Of a DNA stretch of 64,000 nt, positions 1 to 10,700 are shown one piece after another. Origin of the DNA: Calamus simplicifolius (lineage: Eukaryota; Streptophyta; Magnoliopsida; Arecales; Arecaceae); NCBI GenBank assembly GCA_900491605.1, contig UESW01003901.1, forward strand, positions 509,694 to 573,693, written 5' to 3'. The position numbers and the translations under genes are program-made. Numbering within the stretch: position 1 is the first letter of the stretch; each line of letters begins with the position of its first letter. The notes beneath the pieces were generated by a model. That model was not told the origin of the DNA. It was given only the letters and a program-made list of their open reading frames with translations, and made no database searches.

Positions 1-65
1 AGGATGGTCTTTGAGTCTGATAAATTTGTACTCACTAAGGGGGGATATTTATTGGAAGGGGTTAC

Positions 66-1240
66 TTGAATAATGGATTATTCAAGGTTAATGTAATGAC
101 TGTACACAGAAACCTTGAAATAAATAAAGCTTCTTCTTCTGCTTATATGGTTGACTCTTCTTGTTTATGGCATGATAGATTAGGACATGTAAATTTTAAT
201 TCATTACGAAAATTAATGAAATTAGAATTATTACCTAATCATGAAATCGATCCATATTACAAGTGTGAAGTGTGTGTTGAAGCTAAATTAGCAAAAACAC
301 CATTTCCATCAGTTGAAAGAAATACTGAACCTCTTGACTTAATTCACAGTGATTTATGTGACTTAAAGTCAATTAAAACTAGAGGAGGTAAAAAGTATTT
401 TATAACATTTATTGATGATTCAACAAGATACTGCTATGTGTATCTACTAAAGTCTAAAGATGAGGCTTTAGAAATGTTTAAATGTTATAAGAATGAAGTT
501 GAAAATCAACTTGGCAAAAAGATTAAGGCCATAAGGAGTGATAGAGGTGGTGAATACGATGCACCTTTTGATGAATTCTGTTAAGAGCATGTCATTATTC
601 ATCAAACTACTTCTCCTTATTCGCCTCAATCTAATGGAATTGCGGAACGTAAAAATCGCACATTAAAAGAAATGATGAATGCTATGTTAATAAATGCTGG
701 TACACCACAGAATTTATGGGGAGAAGCAATTCTCTCAGCAAATCACATTGTTAATAAAATACCTCTTAAGAAGAAGGAAGTTACTCCATATGAGTTATGG
801 AAAGGAAAGAAGCCTTCTTACAATTACTTAAGAGTGTAGGGTGTCTAGCTAAAGTAGCTATTCCGGACCCCAAAAAGGTTAAAATAGGACCTAAAATTGT
901 TGATTGTATATTTATCGGTTATGCACATAATAGTAGTGCATATCGCTTTCTTGTGTATAAATCAGATATATCTGATATACAGATAAATATAATCATGGAA
1001 TCAAGGAATGCAACATTCTTTGAAGATATATTTCCAAGTAAAAGGAAATTAGAAATAAGTTCAAATAAAAGAACTTATGATAATACTGCTAGTAGTAGTC
1101 GTCAGGAAGAATATCCTGAAGATGAACCCAGACGCAGTAAGAGACCAAGAGTTGCAAAGTCTTTTGGTCCTGATTATATAACTTATATGTTACAAGATGA
1201 ACCTCAGACATTCAAGGAGGCAATGTCTAATCCAGAAGCA
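66..1240 (+). pseudogene. copia GAG-pre-integrase and integrase remnant
   Basis: The first reading frame carries the HHCC zinc-finger layout of a copia integrase: WHDRLGH near 165-190, then CEVC near 265. The catalytic core follows, with an Asp in HSDLCDL, the DRGGEY block near 540, and the glutamate in GIAERKNRTL near 640-665. A TAA interrupts at 582-584 between the second and third catalytic positions, and a TAG lies at 837-839. The copia-specific C-terminal block (IFIGYAHNSSAYRF, near 905-950) is present after the second break. This is a disabled DNA integrase; no part of it looks maintained by selection. Confidence 0.88.
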
Positions 1241-1302
1241 CCCTTTTGGAAAGAAGTTGTAATAGTGAAATTGAGTCCATCATGTATAATCATACCTGAG
1301 AG

Positions 1303-2728
1303 TTGGTAAACTTACCATCTGGTATGAAACCTTTAGGGTGCAAGTGGATTTTTAAGAAAAAGCTAAAGGCTGATGGATCAATTGACAAGTATAAAGCCAG
1401 ATTAGTGGCTAAGGGCTTCAAACAAAAAGAAGGTATAGACTTCTTTGATACATATTCACTAGTAAGTAGAATAACATCTATAAGAATGTTAATCGCTTTT
1501 GCAGTCATTAACAATCTTGAAATTCATCAAATGGATGTTAAAACTGCCTTTCTGAATGGTGAATTAGATGAAGAAATATACATAGAATAACTTGAGGGAT
1601 TTATTGTTCAGGACAAGAAAAGAAGGTGTGTAGACTTGTTAAATCCTTATATGGATTAAAGCAAGCACCTAAGCAATGGCATATAAAATTTGATAATGTA
1701 ATGTTATCAAATGTTCAAAATAAATGAATGTGATAAATGTATATATGCCAAAACCCTGCCTGAAGGGTACGTGATAATCTGCTTATATGTAGATGACATG
1801 TTAATCATTGGTAGTAATACTGAAATGATTAAACAGACAAAGAAAATGTTGATCAAACATTTTGATATGAAAAATATGGGTGTTGCATATGTTATACTAT
1901 GGATTCAAATCACTAAAACATTTGAAGAAATAATATTATCTCAATCTCATTATATTGAGAAAATATTAAATAAGTATAAAAAGTATGATACTAGCCCGTG
2001 AAAACACCTGTAGATGTTAATCTACATTTGGCTAAGTATACTAGAGAATCCATATCTCAATTGGAATACTCACGTATAATTGGCAGTTTAATGTATGTCA
2101 TGAATTGCACTCGTCATGACATAGCATATGCTATCAATAAGTTGAGTAGATTTACAAGTAATCCAGGTCCAAATCATTGGACAGCTCTAATAAGGGTATT
2201 AAGATATCTGCGATATATCCTAAGTTATGGATTACATTATTCAAGATATCCAACTGTACTAGAAGGATAAAGTGATGCAAATTGGATATCTAACACATAA
2301 GATACAAAATCCACGAGTGGATATGTATTCACCTTAGGAGGAGGTGCTGTGTCATGAAAATCTTCTAAGCAAACATGTATAGCTCGATCCACTATGGAAT
2401 CTGAGTTTATTGCCTTAGAAAAGGCGGCTGAAGAAGCAAAATGGCTTCGAAATCTTTTAGAAGAAATTTATATTGGCCAAAGCCTGTGTCTGCAATATAT
2501 ACATTATGATGGTCAATCGGCAATTTGCAGAGCACAAATAAGATGTATAATGGTAAGTCTAGACATATACGTCATAAACATAATACCATTGAGCAGTTAC
2601 TTGAAATTGGTGTAATTTCTATTGACTATGTTCAGTCAAAGAAAAACCTAGCGGATCCATTAAAAGGGGTTACCAAGAGATCAAGTAAACTGTTTATCGA
2701 GGGGAATGGGTTTAAAACCTATAACTGA
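1303..2728 (+). pseudogene. copia reverse transcriptase and RNase H remnant
   Basis: The start of the RT fold is seen as GCKWIFKKKLKADGS and KARLVAKGFKQKEGIDF. It continues with QMDVKTAFLNGELDEEIYIE, a stop, QAPKQWH, and the catalytic LYVDDMLIIG near 1780-1812. RNase H-like segments follow: YSRIIGSLMYVMNCTRHDIA near 2065-2125 and ESEFIALEKAAEEAKWLRN near 2397-2455. The domain is split into at least four frames, with stops near 1588, 1725 and 2000. The order and motifs are typical of copia pol. The coding potential is lost. Confidence 0.88.
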
Positions 2729-3353
2729 AAAATCTTCATAGTGGATATCCAACCTAGCTGACTGAAGATCTCAAGATGTAGGTTCAAAAGGAATAACTAA
2801 ATTATGAAGAGACTTGATAGCACTAAGGATGTCCAATCCTACTCATTCCTATGATAATTGGTGCTACTGCTAAAGGTACTAGGATAAGCATTGCTTTTAA
2901 TGATTTTATGCCATGAACATCATGTGGGGTATAGCAGGATACTCTTAATAAGAATCACCTATGTGAGTGTGAACTGGGCTAATTCTATGAGAATTTTAAG
3001 ATTTAATTCTCTGAAGCACTCATGAGACCAGGAGTTGTTCGGGGCCAAAATGAACACAACCATGAAAACCAAAAGAATGCTCGGAAAGAAGTGCGTGATT
3101 GTTATTGTCTTAGTTTACACAAAACGCTGAAAGGTTCAAGACATCATGTTCACCTTTTAGCAAGTAAACTCGATAATAACTCACTAAGGAAGGTTCAAAG
3201 CCACAAGCTACCTATCCAATACAACTTCATCCCATTATACTCTCTTTAGTGTGTCTGCATATTCATTTGCATTAAAATCCTTTTATGTGGGGTTTGCCTT
3301 TGTTGATCTTTGATGATCTTTGATCTAAGTCGAATTTCCATTCATGTGGGGAT
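2729..3353 (+). other. copia 3' non-coding region between pol and LTR
   Basis: This AT-rich stretch has no convincing coding frame. It ends with a short purine-rich run (tgtgggga at about 3345-3352) directly before the LTR start TGTTAGG, in the position of the polypurine tract that primes plus-strand synthesis. Confidence 0.6.
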
Positions 3354-4473
3354 TGTTAGGTAATGGGCCAAAATAGGCCTTTAATACCCTAATGGGCCTT
3401 GAAAGCCCATCACCCCCTTTAGGGTGTGAATGAGAAATTGCGGGGACATTTAGTCCCACATCAAAAAAATCAAGAAAGGAAGTTCACTTATATGGAAACC
3501 ACTTCTTGAAGCTTAAGTTCCTTAGGCTCACCATAAGTGGAGAGCTTGAGGGTCACGCATGCACACGCAGCGTGTGAGGGGCGCAATGAGCGCTTTGTAG
3601 GCGCACTTTGCACTTTCTAGATCATGATGATCCGACGGTGGAGACTGATCGGATCAAGATAAGGGGCTGAGATCAATTGATCGTTAATCGATCGGATGAA
3701 GGGTCGAGATGCAGTGATCAAATCACAATCGCGATCACGATCAACGGCTGGCACCCATCGGTTGACCAGTCAACAGGACGGTTGGTGATAAGGCACCCGT
3801 CTGATCGTCGGTTGGTGATAAGGTATCCGTTCGATCATCGTTGGTGATAAGGCACTCGTCCGATCGTACGGTTGGAGATAAATCAATGGTCGATCATAAA
3901 AAGGCATATCAAAGATGTGCAACCATCTATCTGATAACGTGATCATCAGATCACGATGATGAAAGGCATATCAGGATGAGATAGGCTTATTTGATTGGCT
4001 GATCTTCAGATCACAGCCATAAAAAGGCTTATCCGATTGCCTGATCTGAAGATCACGATGTCTAAAGCATATCAAGGGTGATAAGCCCTTAACCCTCACA
4101 TCCTTCGATCAAAGAATTCAAATTAAATTAAATTCATAGGATTGCTTCCAAGAGGCACCTAAAAACCTTAAATATGACCCTAGACCCTCTCATTTCATTC
4201 ATTTCAATTCCATTCCGAATTGAGTTCTCTCTTAGGCATTTGCATACTTTCCTAAGGGTAGTATAGCAATAGTGCATTGAAAAGAGAGTAGCATTCTTGG
4301 TTCGATTTTTTGGTGAATTGTAGTGCTGCTTTCATCAAAAGGAGATTGTATCCTGGGAGACAATCGTCATACTGACCGTGAGCACCATTGCGAGACGAAA
4401 TTATTTTAAGAACATAGTATAACTTTAGCCTCAGTCTAATCGATTAGGTAGCCACCATCTGCCACACCACCCA
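3354..4473 (+). repeat. copia 3' LTR
   Basis: The LTR begins TGTTAGGTAATGGGCC right after the putative polypurine tract and ends in a CA-rich run near 4473. Within it, 3779-3890 holds about four imperfect copies of a GGTTGGTGATAAGG motif interleaved with CGATCGT-like segments, and 3900-4080 repeats AAAGGCATATC / GATCACGAT motifs. These small arrays look like LTR regulatory repeats. The right edge could be off by about 20 bp. Confidence 0.7.
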
Positions 4474-4807
4474 ATAATAAATATATTAAATTTTATAAAG
4501 TACGGTGTTCTAGTCTACAAAATAGGGCAAATGTCCAGTTCAATTCAATCCAAGACTAGCTAGTTCTATTTATCCATTTTACATTTATCCACGTATGACA
4601 TGAAGATCATGATTGAGTTTACAATACCAATTAGATTATAAATTGCAAATTGTGTAAGCCTCGCTCAATTACAATCACCGGCTAAACGGGCAAATTGGAG
4701 AGAGAGAGAGCTGAACCGTACAAAATGGTTCCTTCGGTGGTCGGATAATTTCACCAGTTATGCCCAGACTTCATTTCACGCATACTTTACATACCTAGAT
4801 CCAATAT
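4474..4807. other. intergenic, no gene seen
   Basis: AT-rich flank of the copia insertion. No open frame, RNA gene or terminal repeat was recognised. Confidence 0.5.
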
Positions 4808-4998
4808 ATGATAAGCCATGTAACATATACTATTTTGACTTAGCGTGAACGACGGTCCTAACTTCAGTTGCATGATAAGCTGCATGACATATACTATTTG
4901 GACTTTAGCGTGAACGACGGTCCAAATTTCAGCTACATGATAAGCCACAAACATATACTATTTGGACTTTAGCGTGAATGAGAGTCGAAATTTCAGTT
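4808..4998 (+). repeat. 64-65 bp tandem repeat, three copies
   Basis: Copies start at 4808, 4872 and 4937, each opening ATGATAAGC and containing ACATATACTATTTGGACTT and AGCGTGAACGACGGTC. The copies differ by a few substitutions and short indels. It ends just before an AT microsatellite. Confidence 0.9.
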
Positions 4999-5013
4999 AA
5001 TAAATTAAAATTT

Positions 5014-5016
<3 letters not shown>

Positions 5017-5055
<39 letters not shown>
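5017..5055. repeat. (AT)n microsatellite
   Basis: About 19 uninterrupted AT dinucleotides. Confidence 0.97.
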
Positions 5056-5060
<5 letters not shown>

Positions 5061-5398
5061 CATTTTTTAGCATGCGCGCGTTCTCTTTTTTTCTGCGCAC
5101 GCGAAGCAGCAATCAGCCTACAGGGAAGTGCATCCATTTATTTTCCTTTTTCATTTTTATTTATTTATTTTTTGATTCATCAAATTACGGCAACACAATT
5201 AATAATTAAATAATATGGTATGGACATCCTCACAACGAGGAAGCTATGGAAGTATAATACGAATTTAATAAGGCTTGAAACTGAGTTCAATGCTAATTTA
5301 TGGTCATCGTCGTCGTCATTTTATGGACTACTTACTGATACCAAATCACTTTTCCTGGTCGCTTAAGACGTCAAATCATCTTTTTTCGGTGAGCCTAA

Positions 5399-5731
5399 GG
5401 TAGTGTTTGAGAAAAAATGTTATCCATGAATAAATGTATGGGATAGAATTTATCCCCTGGTTATCCCTAGGGATATTCCTTGACTATCCCATTGATCATA
5501 TCAAATGCAAAAAGGTAAATCCATGGGATAACCTTTTTTTACTCTTATTTGGAGGGATAACCGGCTATTCTGCATTCTCTAGGGAATAAATTGAGGGGAT
5601 ATCCCATGATTAACCATGGATTATCCCTTTGGTTAACTTTATTCCCTGCTATCCCTTATAGTTATGGCTTTTAGGAATAAGAGGGGATATCCAGAGGATA
5701 TCCCCTCTTATCCCCTATTTCAAACACTACC
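5399..5731 (+). mobile_element. Tourist-like (PIF/Harbinger) MITE, copy A
   Basis: 333-bp element with terminal inverted repeats GGTAGTGTTTGA / TCAAACACTACC, flanked on both sides by the trinucleotide TAA (5396-5398 and 5732-5734). A 3-bp TAA/TTA duplication is the signature of PIF/Harbinger transposase. The body has no coding capacity and is rich in GGGATAT/ATATCCC palindromes. It is related in inverted orientation to the element at 6018. Confidence 0.92.
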
Positions 5732-6017
5732 TAAATCTTTCAATGGGCTTCACTGAAAAACTTAAGGTGAAGTGTTCTGAATTAGCGTATCAGAGTTCAT
5801 ATCTGATCAAAGATTTTTCTTATCTGTTTTATAAATATTTATGGTACTTAAGATACAATTATCTGTCTAAGAATCCACTATGAGAACAGCAATAGTGGAA
5901 TTGGCTTCCCAGAATTGATAAGCCAAATTTTGTTAGATATGAATCGCAGAAAGATTGATGAATTAGATTGACATGAATGACTGCATAGTAGGTAAATTGT
6001 ACAAAGCGTATCTATAA

Positions 6018-6391
6018 GGTAGTGTTTGAAATAGGAGATAAGAGGGAATATCCTTCAAATAGGGAATAAGAGAGGATATCCAGAGGATATCCTCTCTTAT
6101 TTTTAAAAGTCATAACTATAAGGGATAGCAGAGAATAAAGTTAACCAAATGGATAATCCATGGTTAACCATAGTTAACCATGGGATATCTCCTCAATTTA
6201 TTTCCTAGAGAATGCAGAAATAGTTAGTTATCCCTCCAAATAAGAGTAAAAAAAGGTTATCCCATGGATTTACCTTTTTGCATTTGATATGATCAATGAG
6301 ATAGTCAAGGGATATCCTTAGGAATAACCAGGGGATAAACTCTATCCCGTACACTTATCCATGAATAATATTTTTTCTATCAAACACTACC
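6018..6391 (-). mobile_element. Tourist-like (PIF/Harbinger) MITE, copy B (inverted)
   Basis: 374-bp reverse-complement relative of the element at 5399, with the same 12-bp ends and its own TAA duplications at 6015-6017 and 6392-6394. Shared internal blocks include the TTTGCATTTGATATGATCAA and CCATGGATTATCC regions. It is longer because an extra AATAGGGAATAAGAG-type segment is present near its left end. The separate target-site duplications show two independent insertions. Confidence 0.92.
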
Positions 6392-6394
6392 TAA

Positions 6395-7500
6395 AAGATC
6401 TTTTTGCAAGGTTGAGTGAAGGCACAGTCTAAATAGCCGTATTGGATCTTATCCAAAAGGCTGATTGGGGGGCACAGTCCAAATGATCGAATCGGATCCG
6501 ATCAACTGAAGATACTTTAAAAGGTTAATCATTGTCGTTGATTGAACATGATCTTATCCGAATGATTCTCATTGTTGATTAATCATGATTTTACCAAATG
6601 ATCCCATCATTTGATTGGGTATGACTTCGTCGGTTACATCACTATTAATTAAGAGGTCGCAGTCCTCCAGCTTCCCCACATCATTAGCGTAGAGTTCTAG
6701 TTCTTTTACCGTAAAGCCAACCCGAATGGCTGGGACGGTGACCGAAGGCGATGGTTTTACCCTCGCCTCTACCCAACCCATTCTGCGTTGATCTAGAAGA
6801 ACCAGGCTCGGGCCCAGGCCTAGAGAAAGTTTGCACGGTCTACCGAGGGCTCCGTGGTCCAATGTTCACACGGTGTATTGATCAATGGCCGGTCGTGACC
6901 ATCGGATCATTCCACAACTGTATCCTCGACGGTCCATCAAATGAGCCGCGGATGGGATGGATCCCTTCCAGCGGACGGTTGTGATTCCATCCCTCCGTGG
7001 ATCCGCATCAAGTACAAAGCGCATATCACCAGACACATATTCATCCAATCATAGGCCGCCAGTCGTCACTCCAAACCTGCCCCGTAACTCCCAACCACGC
7101 GGCTCGTTCTGGGCGTGGCAAGTCGAGTCGTGTGGCGGATCATCCTCCATCCATTCTGCCATCAACCGTCACCGCTTCCCATATGACCACGTCGCATAAG
7201 TCGCTCGCGCAGGAATAAGCCAACCACAAGCGGGAAGTAGCGAGGGCATATACATGGTTTATTCTAGGAGACGAAATTTAGATTATTACAATAATTATTA
7301 CGAGATTTAGTTTTTTTTTTTTTTTTAATATAGTTTTTCCCCTTCTTCAACCGCTCCATGTCCTCGGGGAATAAGAGGGGCAAAGCCGGATTGGAGTCGA
7401 AAACCGCTGGGGGGGGGGGGGGGTGCGCTAAACAATCCGTTCACCTTTCTCGCTTCCCATCTTTGCACGAATCCTCCATATTTACCGTTCTCTCAATCGT
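6395..7500. other. upstream region of the MLN51 gene
   Basis: No gene is supported here. Frames present on both strands lack any recognisable domain and overlap each other. The stretch becomes GC-richer from about 6700, as expected close to a promoter. A 15-base G run lies at 7409-7423. Confidence 0.5.
7409..7423 (+). repeat. poly-G run, 15 nt
   Basis: An unbroken G homopolymer about 80 bp upstream of the likely TATA box. Its length is probably uncertain in the assembly. Confidence 0.9.
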
Positions 7501-7503
7501 CGC

Positions 7504-7511
7504 TATAAAAA
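7504..7511 (+). promoter_or_regulatory. candidate TATA box of the MLN51 gene
   Basis: TATAAAAA in a CT-rich context, about 280 bp upstream of the coding start. Transcription would begin near 7535 and give a 5' leader of about 250 nt. A TTCTTGCAG at 7742-7750 could be a 3' splice site of a leader intron, but no partner is certain. Confidence 0.45.
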
Positions 7512-7784
7512 GGTTCCTCTCTTTCTTTATCTTATCTCCCAAGTCCCATCTGTGGATTCAAAGATATCTCTCCTCCCTTTCGAAGCCGCCGATCGTACTA
7601 GATCAAAACCCTAACTCTTATATCGGGGATCTCCATCGCCTTTTCTCGCTCTTGATCCGCGGAATCGGAGGGTTTTGGGTTGATTTCGTTGACGTGACGA
7701 GGATTAGGGTTTTCAGCTTTCCTGATTTGAATCCTTGAGGTTTTCTTGCAGTTTGGCTGGGGGTTAGGGTTTGGACAAGGATCG

Positions 7785-10700
7785 ATGGCGGCGCAGGGAG
7801 AGGAGGTGGAGTACGAGAGCGATCCCGAGGATGCGCCTCTGCCTTCGATGCGGCGGAGGGAGGCGAGCGACGACGAGGAGGGGTCGGAGGTGGGAGGCAA
7901 GCCGGCGAGGAGGGATCCAAGGGCGGGGATTGCATCTGATGGCGAGTCGGATGGTCAGGGCGGGGCCCAGGTGTACGAAGATGATGAGGAATTCGGGGAG
8001 GAGGAAGATGAGGAGGACTTTGAGGCGGAGGAAGAAGCGGAGGAAGAACTTGAAGGAGAAGGAGTGGAACTTGAAGAGACGACTGGTGAAGAGGGAGGGC
8101 ATCATGGTTCTGTAGGGAAGGCTGAAAGCCCTGCCGAGGGGAGGCCACTGTTGGAGCCCGCTGGAGATGGCCGGAGATCTGGTCCAGAACCAGTGGGATA
8201 TCGGGGTAAGAATCGAGTGGAAGAAGAGGAGAAAAAGGAGAACGAGCCCTATGCCGTGCCTACTGCCGGGGCTTTCTACATGCATGATGATCGGTTTCAG
8301 GAAAATGGCCGGGGTCGCCACAGGTGCTGTTCTTTGTCCTTTGGTATCTAATATGATAGGTGCCTCCTTGCCACCGATTTCTGAAGTATATAGGTTCTTC
8401 TGCTTTATCTTTTCGTTGTGGCAAGCCAATATCTTTCATACCGTTTATGGGAGAAAAAAAAAGTTCACTCTTTAAAAATTTTAATCTGATCATATTCTTT
8501 ATACGATTGATTCGTTAAAAATTTTATCTGATTAATTTTATACGATTGATTGGGTTAGTCTTGGTCATGTAGGATGTCCAATATCTTGGTTAGTGATTTT
8601 TTTTTTAATGTAAATGCGTGAATTATTTTTCATTCTGCATCTGCTGTATGTTTCATCTTCAAATTCTTCATATGCTGTTGTAAAATTTGGATTTTGAAAA
8701 TCAAATTGAGAAAACTTAGAGCACACATGAGTACCTACCAGGATATTACTTGTGGTTTTAACATATTCAATTTTATATGTTGTTGTCTTCCTCAAGAAAA
8801 TACCATTGAAATTTATAGAATCACTGACAATTACCAAGTCTGGACAAATGATGTAAGATCAAAACAAACTAATTTTAAAAGCCAAAGCAGTGGCTTTAAT
8901 CTTAAAGACTTGCTTCCTAGCGAGTACTGCTATAGGCAACTGTTCCAATGACTGCTTAGATCCTTGTCCTATGAGGCAATTGGATATTGGTTTAATACAA
9001 TGGGGTAGGCAGTGTGAGATGGGCGCTGGTGAAGTCTGTGAGCGCCGCTCCAGCATCTGTTGGCTACCACTAGGTGGGAATGGAGCACTGGTATTTAGCA
9101 TTTTTGCTTTCCCAAAGTGAGTGAGGACTAGAGTTGTATACCCTGTGCTTTCAAAGTATAGGTTTGGTTTTCTTTAATCATCTTTATCTTTGGTATTTTT
9201 TTTTCCTTCTCTTGTTTTGCTTGATAATTTTTTTTTCTGACTTGGTTAATGATGGTCAACATTTGTTCTGCCACGTCCTGATCATTTTGAGAACATGTGA
9301 CTTTATTTGTGATGTCAGTCTCATTTTATGCTGATCCACCATCCACTAGTTCACTTTACTAAATGTTCTTATTACATCTATATCAGCCATAGAAAATGGG
9401 GAAAACTTAGGGAGGCCCTGTTTGGATGCTGGTTTATGGGTTGGCAAGGTGGTTGTTGAATGCTTAACTGACCAATCAACTTCAAGACATGGTTTGTTAA
9501 CTTTATTTGGTTAACACCCCTTGAAAGTTGGCTTAGCTGGGTAAATTTATTTTGTTGAGGGAGGTGAAGTAGATTGAACCACTGGAGCTATCTCTTCTCT
9601 CTACTTGTTTTCTCACTTTGATAACTTATCCCACCAATCCTTAAATAGTAACCCATGGTTATTTTAGTAGCCGAGTGGTTGCCAATAGTCAAAAGCAGCA
9701 CCCTCTGTTCGCTATTTGGGAACCAAACAAGGCCTGAGTCACAGCTGCGTCATTTGTATTATCTCAAGCCAGTTGCAGAGTGTTGCTTGTTGTTGGCTGC
9801 AATAATTGTAGTGCATTTTTTATTTATGTCAGGCTTTATTGGCAGGGTTGTCTTGTAGCAGCATGTTACTTCATTGGCATTCTGCTGCTAAGGTTCTTTG
9901 TGGTAGTTTAAGTAGAGCATCGGCTGCGTGTTTTGTTTTATGATGATGACGGTGGTACTTGTTCAAGTTCTTTTGTTTTCTTAGGTTACAACATAATAGC
10001 TTTTTTGGCGTTCTGGCAATGGAGCCATCTTTGTCTGCACAGTTCTTTATATGGTAGCTCCTTTTGCTATGAAAACTGATTCAGCATCTGCACAGCACTT
10101 TATGTGGTAGCTCTTTTTGCTATGAAAACTGATTCAGCAACTTATTGTTATATTAGGTTGAAATGATATGGCTGGTTTTGCTGTTGCAATTTGTACTCTG
10201 ATGTTTCATTGCCTTAATATGTAATGGAGAATGATCATTACTTACTGCATTTTTAATTGATTTCTTTTTCTATTTTACGTAACTAACATTGTTTACCTCC
10301 TGTTTTGATATGACATTTTGCACTGGACTCCTGTTTTTCCTTTTGATCATTACATCCAGGCGTATGTTTGGTGGGCGGAAATTGTGGGACCCAAAGGATG
10401 ACCGTGCTTGGGTGCATGACAGGTTTGAAGAGATGAATTTGCAAGATACTCATTATAGTGAGGTGAGGTATTGTCTTTGAGTGTGTATGATTCTGTTCTG
10501 ATTTTGTTGTTTCCTTCATATGTTCTATGAATTTCATTTGCACCATATTATCTTGAAATCAGATTGAATATTCTAAGAGGTGCGTATTCTATTTGTATTC
10601 CAGGAAAGGAGAAGATCCAAAGGTCGATTTAGAGGCCGTGGTGGTGGCAAAAGTCGAGGCAGTGATCGTGGTTATGCTAAAGGTAGCAGATCTCGCACTT

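Larger units (their letters stand above)
1..4473 (+). mobile_element. Ty1/copia LTR retrotransposon, 3' portion, decayed
   Basis: The pol order is GAG-pre-integrase, integrase, reverse transcriptase, RNase H, which is the Ty1/copia order. It is followed by about 600 bp of non-coding DNA and a 3' LTR. The 5' LTR and gag lie outside the window. Every domain is recognisable, but stops and frameshifts break the reading frame at least six times, so the copy cannot encode its own transposition. The 3' boundary is approximate because the matching 5' LTR cannot be seen. Confidence 0.9.

Noticed and set aside
6569..7218. Overlapping open frames on both strands upstream of MLN51
   Set aside because: No domain, no splice logic, mutually overlapping in GC-richer promoter DNA.
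7598..8493. Long minus-strand and alternative plus frames over MLN51 exon 1
   Set aside because: Shadows of the GC-rich, acidic-repeat coding exon.
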